Assembly (NCBI RefSeq): GCF_000015965.1
Contig: NC_009091.1
Span: forward strand, 1,178,001-1,242,000
From: Prochlorococcus marinus str. MIT 9301
Lineage (GTDB): Bacteria > Cyanobacteriota > Cyanobacteriia > PCC-6307 > Cyanobiaceae
DNA: 64,000 nucleotides
Reading direction: 5' to 3'
The notes below the pieces were generated by a model. It was given only the letters and a program-made list of their open reading frames with translations. It searched no databases and was not told the origin of the DNA. Below, piece after piece: positions 26,544-35,154 of the stretch (its first letter is position 1; each line of letters starts with the position of its first letter). The translations under genes and the position numbers were made by a program.

Positions 26544-27470
26544 ATGTCTTCATTTGGGGTAATGTTTCATCATTTTCATGGTGATTATCACAAACCTTCT
26601 CAAGGAAGTATAAATAAAAATGATTTTGAAAGAATAATTGATTATCTTCAAAGCAAATATCTAATAATTAATGCAAATTCATATCTAAAGAAAATAATAA
26701 ATAAATCTCTAAAACCAAATGAAATTTGCCTTACTTTTGACGACGCCCTCAGATCACAATATGATATTGCAATCCCAATTTTACGTCAAAGAAATATATC
26801 TGCTTTTTTCTTTATTTATTCATCAGTTTTTTCTAATAATCCATCCAAATTGGAAATCTATAGATATTTTCGCTCAAATTATTTTCAAAGTATAGATCAA
26901 TTTTATAGTCAATTCTTTGATATAGTAAAAACAAATTTTAGAGATAAATACAACTCAGAATTAGAACAATATAAATCTTTAAATTATCTATCACATTTTC
27001 CTTTTTATACTAATTCAGATAAATGGTTTAGATATTTAAGAGATGTTGTTTTAAAAGAATATAATTATGATCAAATAATGCTTAAGATTATGAATAAATG
27101 CAATTTTGATAAATCTTCAGCATCAAAAAAATTATGGATAAAAACATCACAACTTAAAGAGATGCATCAAGAGGGTCATATTATTGGACTTCATTCTTAT
27201 AGTCATCCTACTAAGATTGATAATTTACCTTATCAACAACAAAATGAAGAGTATCAAAAAAATCTTTATCATTTAAAGAAAGTTCTTAATGTAGAAAAAA
27301 TAGAATCCATGTCCCATCCATGTGGCAGATATAATGGAGATACCTTAGATATTTTGAAGGATATAGGGATAAAGGTTGGATTTAGATCAAATATGAGTAT
27401 TAAAGAAACCAAAAATTCTCTTGAGATACCAAGAGAAGATCATTCTAATATTCTTAGTAGAATTAAATAA
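26544..27470 (+). CDS. Polysaccharide deacetylase (NodB/CE4 family)
   Basis: This protein of 308 residues has NodB motifs: LTFDDALRS near residues 64-72 (motif 1, TFDD with Ala replacing the usual Gly), LHSYSHPT near 216 (motif 2, H-S-x-x-H-P zinc ligands), and MSHPCGRYN near 258 (an R-x-P-Y-like block in altered form). The insertion between motifs 1 and 2 (about 140 residues) is longer than in short NodB enzymes. It has no clear signal peptide, so cytoplasmic deacetylation of a precursor is possible. It is convergent with the amidinotransferase gene, 31 bases away, which could act on the amine it exposes. Confidence 0.75.
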   Translation: MSSFGVMFHHFHGDYHKPSQGSINKNDFERIIDYLQSKYLIINANSYLKKIINKSLKPNEICLTFDDALRSQYDIAIPILRQRNISAFFFIYSSVFSNNPSKLEIYRYFRSNYFQSIDQFYSQFFDIVKTNFRDKYNSELEQYKSLNYLSHFPFYTNSDKWFRYLRDVVLKEYNYDQIMLKIMNKCNFDKSSASKKLWIKTSQLKEMHQEGHIIGLHSYSHPTKIDNLPYQQQNEEYQKNLYHLKKVLNVEKIESMSHPCGRYNGDTLDILKDIGIKVGFRSNMSIKETKNSLEIPREDHSNILSRIK

Positions 27471-27501
27471 TAAATTAAATAATAAATTAATTAAAGAAAT
27501 T

Positions 27502-28707
27502 TTAAAAATAACTTTCTAATTTACTCTCTCTTACTGTATCTAGGGTTGCGCAATGAATACCACCACCTTGAGTATAAATATGTCTCATTCTAATAGGTAC
27601 TACATCAAACTTATTACTTTCTAATAATTTTATTAATCCACTTTGCCGTTCATCAACAATCACGGTTTGAGGATCTACAGATAGAAAGTTTAAACCTACC
27701 CAGGGAGAAGACATATCATGTAAATTAGTCTGAAATCCCATTTCTTCTAATTCATAGCCTATTGGATCCCTTACCTCTTTTTGATGTTTTAATTCTGCTT
27801 CTGATGTAGGAGCTACATCAGAAAAATATAATTTATCCCAACTTTTAAAAATATTTGGACATGATTTTTCATTTACTCTAGTGTCATTTAAAAGAACAAG
27901 TCCTGGCTTTAGACACATTACCGTAGAGTCTATATGGCTAGAACGATAAATATCTCTGGTTGTATGAACTTTGTACTCATCTCCAAGTACACTTTGTAGC
28001 CATTTTGCTCCTAACTCGTTACCTGAAGAGGAAATAAGGTAAAGAAGATCTTTACCCATTCTTACAGTATTTGCAGCTTCAAAAATTATTTCTTTTTCAG
28101 CTAATTTATGCAATTTCTCTAACCTACCTCCAGTCAGTTCAATATGTTTCTTGTCTTCTTCAGTTAACTCTCTATCATCTTCGGACCTATAATAAGGAGG
28201 TTTTACTTCATAATTAAGCATGGGTTTTGGACCGGCTATCCATTTAAATCCTGATTCAAAATATTTATACCAAATAGGATAAAGCGCAGTTGGCTCATAA
28301 TATCTAGATTCTAAATAGGACGGACTTTCAATAACACTATTTCCAACAACTAAATGAAGATCCCGAGTATTATAAATGTTATTACTTGTAGTTTTCCAAA
28401 ATGGTGTCCCATACATTTCTGTAAGATCAAATGGGTTTGGACGATGAACAATAACTCCTAGAGACTCTAAGGTTGAAGACAAATTATTAAGGTCTTCTTC
28501 TACCTCATCATAGAACCATTTTGGACATGCCTTTTGAGCTAAATCATAAGCTTTAGTAAGTAATTCTTCGCTTGGTTGTTTCTTATTTTTCCATGTTAGT
28601 GTTGCCATAGTACCTGTAGAAGTTCCTACAATTATTTCTTTTAGTTTGTCCCATTCATTATGCGAGTTTATTTTTGAAAACACTTTTATATAAAAATTAT
28701 TTTTCAT
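27502..28707 (-). CDS. Glycine-amidinotransferase-like enzyme (AGAT family)
   Basis: This guanidino-group-modifying enzyme has 401 residues. It has the conserved catalytic Cys386 in GGGIHCATLD, the His near residue 256 in SSHIDSTVM, and an Asp near 217 in VRMGKDLLYL, matching the Cys-His-Asp triad of arginine:glycine amidinotransferase. The N-terminal WDKLKEIIVGTS and the DTRVNEK block are typical. AGAT enzymes move an amidino group from arginine to an amine. In a polysaccharide island the acceptor could be an amino sugar rather than glycine, but the sequence alone cannot show this. Upstream, 179 bases separate it from the next minus-strand gene. Confidence 0.8.
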   Translation of the reverse strand: MKNNFYIKVFSKINSHNEWDKLKEIIVGTSTGTMATLTWKNKKQPSEELLTKAYDLAQKACPKWFYDEVEEDLNNLSSTLESLGVIVHRPNPFDLTEMYGTPFWKTTSNNIYNTRDLHLVVGNSVIESPSYLESRYYEPTALYPIWYKYFESGFKWIAGPKPMLNYEVKPPYYRSEDDRELTEEDKKHIELTGGRLEKLHKLAEKEIIFEAANTVRMGKDLLYLISSSGNELGAKWLQSVLGDEYKVHTTRDIYRSSHIDSTVMCLKPGLVLLNDTRVNEKSCPNIFKSWDKLYFSDVAPTSEAELKHQKEVRDPIGYELEEMGFQTNLHDMSSPWVGLNFLSVDPQTVIVDERQSGLIKLLESNKFDVVPIRMRHIYTQGGGIHCATLDTVRESKLESYF

Positions 28708-28886
28708 TCTACATGTTTAGCCCAACCAACTTTAAAAAACAGATTTACTGTTAATTTTTATAAAAATTTTTGAAGGGAAAATAATTACACTCTTCTACTA
28801 AGTAAAAATTAATAAAAATTTGTCAGATATTTTTTAAATTATCTTTCTAACTAATTGCGACTAGGGATCCATATGCTGTAGCAATT

Positions 28887-30644
28887 CTAACTGTTCAATA
28901 TTTTATCAACCTTTTCCCAAATAACTTCGTAACTATCATTTCCTAAATATGATTCAACTAAACTTTTATCTTCAACATTTGCATCATAAACTCCATTATT
29001 TAAAAACTCTTGAAGTTTAAATTCTAATTCCATATTATCTTCACACCAACAAACTCTTTTAGAAGAAATTTCATAAAACTCATTTGTATATTCAGATCTA
29101 CCCTTTATTGCGAAAATCGGAACATTTGTACATGAAGCTTCAATTAAAGTTGTTGCTGGTGTATCTAGGATTACTGCTCTTGTAAGATTTAACAAATCAA
29201 TAAATCGACTTTTATAGTTTGTATTAAAACTGTTATTTGAATCATAGGGTAAATGATTGAACATAAAAGTATTATTTGCTTTAATTTCAAATTTATATTT
29301 TTTGCAATTCCTTTTTGCTATTTTTAAAAAAGATTTATGAATTTTATAAAGTCTTAAATCAGGATCGCCCAAATCCTGAAAGAAACGAGAAACTCCAAAA
29401 AATTTTCCAACACAAAGTAGAATTTTTTCATTAAGATTTGGATTTAAAAAAGTTTTTGGTTTTTTATGCACTGAACCAACTGCATAAAAATTTGGTTTGT
29501 TTGGAATCTTTAAGAATTTATCAAAATAATTCTCCAGAACTGATGCAATATTTTCCGTGTAAGCAAGGTATTTATTGCATACTCTTAATTCTGACGACTC
29601 ATTTAATATATCCCTTTCACTTACAAAGCCGTTTTCTCCATGTTGCCATAAAATAACATTTTTACCATAAGATTTAAATAATAAACAAAGATAAGATTCA
29701 AACGGATCTACAACACATGAAGTGATTATAGCTTTCTTAGAATTTAACAATTGTATGCAATAATTTTTCTTTGATATTATGTAAATCATTTCAAACGATA
29801 TTTTGTCTATTAATTCTGATAAGAAATTATCATAAAAATGATAATTAAAAGAAAAATACTTTTTAAACAAATCGAACAAGATTTTTTTTATAAAAAGATA
29901 TTTATTCTTTTTAATATTGAATTTATAGTCTCTACTGATTCTTGAAAATAATATTTTTCTATTATCAAGATATATAGGCCAATCATATTCTCCACCCAAA
30001 AGAAGATATGAAGATTGATTTACTCCTGAAAATTTTTTTGATTTTTTAAAAAATCTTCTTACATACTTCCATAATTTACTTTTCAATATATTCTCAATTT
30101 CTTCCTTTAAAATATAAAATTCTGGAAAAAATATAATTTTCTTTATTGAATTTTCGTTTTTTGAATTAACAAATATATTAAATATCAATTTTCTTGGATT
30201 TGGTCTAAAGTCATAAATAAATTTTGATAATATGAAAGACTCATAACAAATTATACTTTTAAAATTAAAACTTAAAATTTCTTTTTTAAATTGATTTAAA
30301 AAAAATAAATTTCCTAAAATTATCTCAAGTTGAAATCTAAATCCTTCAGCTATATGTTCAAATTTGTTTGATTGTTTGACTAATCTTGAATCTAAATCAT
30401 ATATAAAATTATTAATCTTTTTTATATAAAATTCTTTATAGTATGATTCTTTATTAGTATCCCATAAATCATAAAAATTTAAAAATTTTAAATTCTTTTT
30501 TTCTATAGTGTATAAAGCATCAATAGAGATAGGGAAAACTAAATCATTTTTATTTTTACCAAAATTTTTAATATAGTGTTCCGCATGTTTCTTTGTTTGT
30601 ATTATGTGAAGAGTATATTTAGAGAAATTTTTATCTTTTAACAT
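28887..30644 (-). CDS. Putative surface-carbohydrate transferase (LIC12162-like)
   Basis: This protein of 585 residues resembles the LIC12162-type putative transferases of O-antigen regions. Supporting segments are VILWQHGENGFVSE near residue 333 (a W-Q-H-G block as in CDP-glycerol-like and GT-B transferases), YAVGSVHKK near 390, and DTPATTLIEASCTNVPIFA near 510 with the GT-B-like donor-binding pattern. No transmembrane segment is evident and the N-terminal 300 residues are unassigned. It is divergent from the sulfotransferase-like gene, with 70 bases between starts. Function as a glycosyl- or glycerophospho-transferase is an inference. Codon use is as AT-rich as its neighbours. Confidence 0.5.
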   Translation of the reverse strand: MLKDKNFSKYTLHIIQTKKHAEHYIKNFGKNKNDLVFPISIDALYTIEKKNLKFLNFYDLWDTNKESYYKEFYIKKINNFIYDLDSRLVKQSNKFEHIAEGFRFQLEIILGNLFFLNQFKKEILSFNFKSIICYESFILSKFIYDFRPNPRKLIFNIFVNSKNENSIKKIIFFPEFYILKEEIENILKSKLWKYVRRFFKKSKKFSGVNQSSYLLLGGEYDWPIYLDNRKILFSRISRDYKFNIKKNKYLFIKKILFDLFKKYFSFNYHFYDNFLSELIDKISFEMIYIISKKNYCIQLLNSKKAIITSCVVDPFESYLCLLFKSYGKNVILWQHGENGFVSERDILNESSELRVCNKYLAYTENIASVLENYFDKFLKIPNKPNFYAVGSVHKKPKTFLNPNLNEKILLCVGKFFGVSRFFQDLGDPDLRLYKIHKSFLKIAKRNCKKYKFEIKANNTFMFNHLPYDSNNSFNTNYKSRFIDLLNLTRAVILDTPATTLIEASCTNVPIFAIKGRSEYTNEFYEISSKRVCWCEDNMELEFKLQEFLNNGVYDANVEDKSLVESYLGNDSYEVIWEKVDKILNS

Positions 30645-30714
30645 TCTTATTAAGTATCTATATAAAATTATATTTTTATATTATCAAACAGCTAAACAAA
30701 TTAAATCTTGACAA

Positions 30715-31701
30715 ATGAATAAAGACTTTATAATAATTGACAAACCTCAACTTGCAGAACTTGTTATAATTATTGATGGTTACTGGGGATCTGGGAAGTC
30801 GCTTTTATTCGCTCTTATTGATGATTTAAGAATTTTTGAAAAATCAATAATCGATGAGACAATAGAACATGCATTAGCATTAAATTATTGTGGAGAGATA
30901 AGTGACTTGGGATTAAAAACAATAATTAATCAAAGAAAAGATTTATTAATCTTTAACAATCAAATTGCAAGATGTTCGAATATAAGATTATCTGATCTTA
31001 CTGGCCCTAGAAATTTTTATGACTTTTTCAGAATTATTAAGGATAGTTTTAAAAAATATAACTCAAAAATACTATCTAGAAAAATTATTTCAGGGAAAAT
31101 AAATTTACCAATTATGATTCACTGCAGCGTAGGTTCATTAAATAAACTACTCGAACTTTATGGAGAAAAGTTATATTATTCCCATTCATCAAGAAACCCT
31201 ATTGATGTTTTTGAACATACACTTGAATACTATATAAATCTCTATGATAATCCTTCAATGTTTGATATTCTTTTATGTAAAAGTAAAGACAAACTTTCAA
31301 TTCCTTGGTTTTTAAAGTCTATAGAAAAAGATATATATGATTTAATTGGAAATTCTTTTGAGGAATTAACTCTTTTGACAATTGCTACATATACAAGAAT
31401 ATTAATAGAAAATAAGAAAAAATTTGATAATCATAAAAATATTAAATTTGTTGACTTTGACAAACTTGTCTCCTCTCCAGAATTACAAATTTTTAATTTC
31501 AATAAACATTTTTTAAATAAAGAAAAATTTAAAAAAATCAAATATAAAAAATATAATCTTCCAAGAAACCTAAATAAAATTAGGACTTCTAGAGAGGAAA
31601 ACTTGATGAAGATAAAAAATTTATCTGTTAAAAAAGAAATACTAAATTATTTTCTAAACTATGTTGAAATATATGAAAAAGAATTTGATTTAATATATTG
31701 A
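30715..31701 (+). CDS. Sulfotransferase-like P-loop protein
   Basis: I do not recognise this 328-residue protein with certainty. It has an early P-loop, IIDGYWGSGKSLLF near residues 18-31. A later SSRNPIDVFEHTLEYY segment near 161-176 looks like the 3'-phosphate-binding R-N-P-x-D-V block of sulfotransferases, and KFVDFDKLVSSPE near 243 resembles their Y-E-D-L-x-x-x-P-E end. Together these suggest a sulfotransferase fold that would use PAPS, with a kinase-like Walker A in place of the usual 5'-phosphosulfate loop. Sulfation of the glycan is possible; a nucleotide kinase-like role is the alternative. It stands alone on the plus strand. Confidence 0.45.
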   Translation: MNKDFIIIDKPQLAELVIIIDGYWGSGKSLLFALIDDLRIFEKSIIDETIEHALALNYCGEISDLGLKTIINQRKDLLIFNNQIARCSNIRLSDLTGPRNFYDFFRIIKDSFKKYNSKILSRKIISGKINLPIMIHCSVGSLNKLLELYGEKLYYSHSSRNPIDVFEHTLEYYINLYDNPSMFDILLCKSKDKLSIPWFLKSIEKDIYDLIGNSFEELTLLTIATYTRILIENKKKFDNHKNIKFVDFDKLVSSPELQIFNFNKHFLNKEKFKKIKYKKYNLPRNLNKIRTSREENLMKIKNLSVKKEILNYFLNYVEIYEKEFDLIY

Positions 31702-31843
31702 TGACCCCAATTTTTTATAATGATTATTAAATTTTCCAGAATATTTATTTTTTATTCAACTTCAATTAAGTAATTAAATTTAAAAATTATTTTCATAATA
31801 GTAACAAAATAAAACCAACTTATTCCAAACTATAAAACTTTAG

Positions 31844-32563
31844 TTATTCACCACCTGCTATTGTGATATTTGAAAGAGTTTGAAAAGTATTATCTAAAGA
31901 ACATATTTGATAACAACATTTCGCAATTTCTTTTGGGTCAGCCAATCTTCCTACTGGAATCAATGTTGCTCTTTGATCAATAGACTCATTATTTTTCTTT
32001 TTTAAAATTGGTGTATTCGTAGCGCCACAAATTATATTGTTCAAGAATATGTTATCTCTTGCAATATTCTTAAAATCTTTTGGGAAAAACTCAAGCATTC
32101 TTTTACTAGTTGTATAGTTGAATTTATCTTCACCACCTCCAAATTTAGATCCAATTGATGATAAAGACAAAAACCTTCCAAACCCTTTTTTTTTCATATA
32201 AGGAATACAACCACTAATTAATAACCAATATGCAAAGACATTTACATTAAAAGAATTATGCATACTTTGTAGATCATTTTTAGATAAACTTTTATTGTCC
32301 ACATATCCTGGTAAATAAATAATATTGTAAGGTTTAAATTTATTGCTAAAAGCTAGTAAATCATTTATTCCAAAAAGTTGCGTTAAATCACATCTTAAAA
32401 TATTATTGCATTTATTTTTTACATCCTTAGGCGGAGCATTTTTATTGTATGTTCCATAACAAATATATTTTTGTTTCCAATAAAGATCAAGAACTGCCGA
32501 GCCAATTTTAGAATTAACACCTACTATAAGTACTTTTTTTAGGTCTTCCACAACTTCCTCCAT
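31844..32563 (-). CDS. Short-chain dehydrogenase/reductase paired with a radical SAM gene
   Basis: This SDR of 239 residues has the nucleotide loop VGVNSKIGSAV near residues 14-24. SLSSIGSKFGGGEDKFNY begins near residue 137, and the Tyr-x-x-x-Lys pair is YTTSK. It ends in TIAGGE, close to the usual D-G-G ending. It overlaps the radical SAM gene by 25 bases, so the two are translated together. A likely job is reducing or oxidising the product of that enzyme, a pairing seen in some sugar-dideoxygenation or epimerisation routes. Substrate unknown. Confidence 0.7.
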   Translation of the reverse strand: MEEVVEDLKKVLIVGVNSKIGSAVLDLYWKQKYICYGTYNKNAPPKDVKNKCNNILRCDLTQLFGINDLLAFSNKFKPYNIIYLPGYVDNKSLSKNDLQSMHNSFNVNVFAYWLLISGCIPYMKKKGFGRFLSLSSIGSKFGGGEDKFNYTTSKRMLEFFPKDFKNIARDNIFLNNIICGATNTPILKKKNNESIDQRATLIPVGRLADPKEIAKCCYQICSLDNTFQTLSNITIAGGE

Positions 32564-33522
32564 TCTTTGGCTTGTTCTAAACCCATGAAATCCCCAGGTA
32601 CATCACATTTTTTGCATGCTTCAGAAACTTCCCTTTTCGACTCAAGTAAGTTGCTCCTTATTTCATTAGCTCTATCAGACAACCAAATATCATTAATAAC
32701 ATGATGATCCTGAATATTGCCTAAAAGCTCCCCTTTACCCCAATCATGAGGACAAATAAGATAATCGCCATTGTAATCTATAAACATGTTGTAGAAGGGA
32801 TAATAACAAGGTTTTTTAAGCGGTTCCTTTAATGCAGGGATAGAATAAAGGGCATTTTCCATCATACCTGCGCGATTTGAAAGATTTATACCAAATTCAC
32901 TTAAAGCTTTTTCGCCATCTTTGTCTTTTGAAAAATATCTCGCTCTTAAAGAATATGATGATTTGTCAACGCCACAATCTTCTAATAGTTTCCCAACTTC
33001 TTTTAATCTCTCTTCATTATCGTAAATACTGCACCTAATTGAAGTCAAACCACTTTTAAATAAACTTATAATTCTTTCCCTATTTAATAAATCAGTATTT
33101 GTATTAATTTCTATTGTGGATTTTTTATGCTTTTTCCTAATAATACCTATAAGATCTTCTAAATGTTTGGTCAATAGGGGCTCAGAAAATCCGGAGAACA
33201 AAAAATAAAAATCTTTATTATATGAAGAGAGCTCCTCTGAAATTTTTTCAATATTTTTTATCGATAAATGATTATTTACATGCTCATAGTCTGGAGATGA
33301 TCTTGGACAAAAAAAACATTTTCTATTGCACAAACCTGAACTACTAAATTCAATTATGGAAGGTAAAAAATCTGATTTATTTTTTTTTACATTTTCCTGA
33401 CTTATTATTAGATCATTTTTCCTTGATACATTCTGGTCTACAAGTATTTTTTTCACTTTTTTTTTTGATATCATATTATCTATTTTTATCGCTGTCAATA
33501 ATGTACTTTTAGAAAAATCCAA
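32539..33522 (-). CDS. Radical SAM protein with SPASM-like C-terminus
   Basis: This protein of 327 residues has the 4Fe-4S motif C-x3-C-x2-C in LCNRKCFFCPRS near residues 63-74. SAM-barrel blocks follow: FLFSGFSEPLL near 108 and IEINTNTDLL near 137. Cys-rich C-terminal segments (PCYYPFYNMF near 238, LICPHDWG near 257, CKKCDVPG near 302) look like a SPASM or twitch auxiliary cluster. Such enzymes modify sugars, peptides or cofactors. It is followed by an SDR overlapping by 25 bases, and the apt gene lies 2 bases upstream, so apt-rSAM-SDR form one operon. Sugar modification is inferred from the island. Confidence 0.75.
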   Translation of the reverse strand: MDFSKSTLLTAIKIDNMISKKKVKKILVDQNVSRKNDLIISQENVKKNKSDFLPSIIEFSSSGLCNRKCFFCPRSSPDYEHVNNHLSIKNIEKISEELSSYNKDFYFLFSGFSEPLLTKHLEDLIGIIRKKHKKSTIEINTNTDLLNRERIISLFKSGLTSIRCSIYDNEERLKEVGKLLEDCGVDKSSYSLRARYFSKDKDGEKALSEFGINLSNRAGMMENALYSIPALKEPLKKPCYYPFYNMFIDYNGDYLICPHDWGKGELLGNIQDHHVINDIWLSDRANEIRSNLLESKREVSEACKKCDVPGDFMGLEQAKEWRKLWKT

Positions 33523-33524
33523 AT

Positions 33525-34043
33525 CTAGTAAATAATTTCTGATTCTACAGGGAAATTAAGTTTGGATCTTCCATTTAAATCTTTTAATTCAACAACAACA
33601 CTTAAACCTAAAACATTTTTATCTTTATCTTTTAAAATTTTGCTTACACTATTTACTGTGCCTCCTGTAGCTAATAAGTCGTCAACAATGACAAAATTAT
33701 CAAGATTTCTTATGGAATCATCTTGAAGAGAAAGAGAATTAGAACCATACTCTAGATCATATTTATAAGTTGATAGTTTGCCTGGTAATTTACCAGGCTT
33801 TCTTGCCAAGATAAGTGGTTTTGATAGCTTATATGCGATAACAGATCCAAATAAAAAACCTCTAGCATCAATTGCTAAAATAGCTTCAGATTTTCGATAA
33901 ATTTTTTTATCTATCATTGATTCAATCAGTTTATTAAAAATACTTGGATTTTGAAAAACCGGAAGTATATCCCTAAATAAAATTCCCTTTTTAGGAAAAT
34001 CTGGATAACTTTTAATAGTATTTTTAAGATTTTTTTCAAGCAT
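33525..34043 (-). CDS. apt: Adenine phosphoribosyltransferase
   Basis: This enzyme of 172 residues converts adenine and PRPP to AMP and pyrophosphate. It has [11 protein letters not shown] near residues 17-27, a block typical of Apt, then [13 protein letters not shown] near 56, and the PRPP-binding motif [13 protein letters not shown] near residues 117-129. Length is usual for Apt. It is divergent from the MTA/SAH nucleosidase gene across 32 bases. That enzyme releases the adenine Apt would salvage. The radical SAM gene follows after 2 bases. Confidence 0.92.
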
Positions 34044-34075
34044 TATGTAAGATTAGTGAAGAGTTTTTTAAATAA

Positions 34076-34894
34076 TTGAAAAATCAATATGCTGAAATTT
34101 TGCATATAGGCATTCTTGGAGCAATGCAAGAAGAAATAGGAAATACAATTAATAATCTTTATAATATAGAAAAAAAAAGATATGGTGATTTAACGATAGT
34201 CTCAGGTGAAATAAAAATTGATAAAATAACAAAAAAAAAGCTATTTTTGTCGATAGCATGGAGTGGATGGGGGAAGGTAAGTTCTGCTAGAGCATCTACA
34301 AGATTAATTGGTCATAAATATAAAAGAACAAATATTGATTTTCTATTATTTACTGGAGTTGCGGGCAGTGTAGATAGTCATGTAAGACAATGGGATATTA
34401 TTATCGCTGATAGCTTAATTCAACATGACTTAGATGCAAGACCAATATTTGAAAGATTTCATATACCAGTTTTTAATAAAGATGAATTATCTCCCAAGAA
34501 AGAATGGTTAGAATGGATTTTCAAGACTTTAAATAAAAATTTTGAAAGTAAAAAATTAAAATTTTTTAAAAACTTATACAAAGGACAAATCGGCACAGGT
34601 GATCAATTTATATCTAATAAAAAAGAAATTTTAGAACTAAAAAAGAATTTACCCAATCTAAAAGCAGTGGAAATGGAAGGAGGTTCCGTAGCTCAAGTAG
34701 CGATGCAAGAAGGAATTCCTTGGGTAGTTATCAGAGTTATTTCTGATTCAGCAGATGAATCAGCATCTACTGATTTCAGCACTTTTTTGAAGATCTATAA
34801 CAAAGTATCTTCAAATCTAATAGAAGTAATCGCAGAAAACTATTTGAAATCTCCAAAGTTTTTCAATGAAAATAACTCAATTAGAATTAATTAA
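34076..34894 (+). CDS. 5'-methylthioadenosine/S-adenosylhomocysteine nucleosidase-like protein
   Basis: The protein of 272 residues belongs to the MTAN/Pfs nucleoside phosphorylase family, which cleaves MTA, SAH or 5'-deoxyadenosine to adenine plus a thioribose or deoxyribose. Conserved pieces are IGILGAMQEEI near residue 11 (catalytic Glu), FTGVAGSVD near 91, VEMEGGSVAQV near 202 (substrate-binding Met-Glu) and RVISDSADESA near 222 (catalytic Asp). A central insertion makes it longer than the usual 230 residues. TTG at 34076 is the start that keeps the first beta-strand; no ATG lies before it. It is divergent from apt. The products of the nearby radical SAM and methyltransferase enzymes are natural substrates. 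Confidence 0.85.
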   Translation: MKNQYAEILHIGILGAMQEEIGNTINNLYNIEKKRYGDLTIVSGEIKIDKITKKKLFLSIAWSGWGKVSSARASTRLIGHKYKRTNIDFLLFTGVAGSVDSHVRQWDIIIADSLIQHDLDARPIFERFHIPVFNKDELSPKKEWLEWIFKTLNKNFESKKLKFFKNLYKGQIGTGDQFISNKKEILELKKNLPNLKAVEMEGGSVAQVAMQEGIPWVVIRVISDSADESASTDFSTFLKIYNKVSSNLIEVIAENYLKSPKFFNENNSIRIN

Positions 34895-34952
34895 GTGTAA
34901 TTAATAGCTTCTTGACATAAAAAAGTGAAAGCTAAAAAAAATTAGATTTTTA

Positions 34953-35025
34953 TGGAGCCAAGCGGACTCGAACCGCTGACCCCCTGCATGCCATGCAGGT
35001 GCTCTACCAGCTGAGCTATGGCCCC
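34953..35025 (-). tRNA. tRNA-Ala (anticodon GGC)
   Basis: This 73-base cloverleaf is read on the minus strand and starts GGGGCCATAGCTC. The anticodon loop ATGGCAT lies between CCTGC and GCAGG, giving anticodon GGC (Ala). The T arm has AGCGG and CCGCT around TTCGAAC. The acceptor stem has the G3:U70 wobble pair that identifies tRNA-Ala, and discriminator A73. The 3' CCA is not encoded. It lies between the nucleosidase gene and a methyltransferase gene, near the inner side of the island. I saw no second copy of its 3' end, so an attachment site is not shown. Confidence 0.97.
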
Positions 35026-35154
35026 TTTTATCGAAACGGAGTTCGTGTAAATCAAATTAATGAATTTTTGTAAAATATTTAAACCCTTATCACTTTAGGA
35101 GATTTGATTTTAGAAATGAAACTAAATTTATAATTTTAAATTTTTTATTACTTT

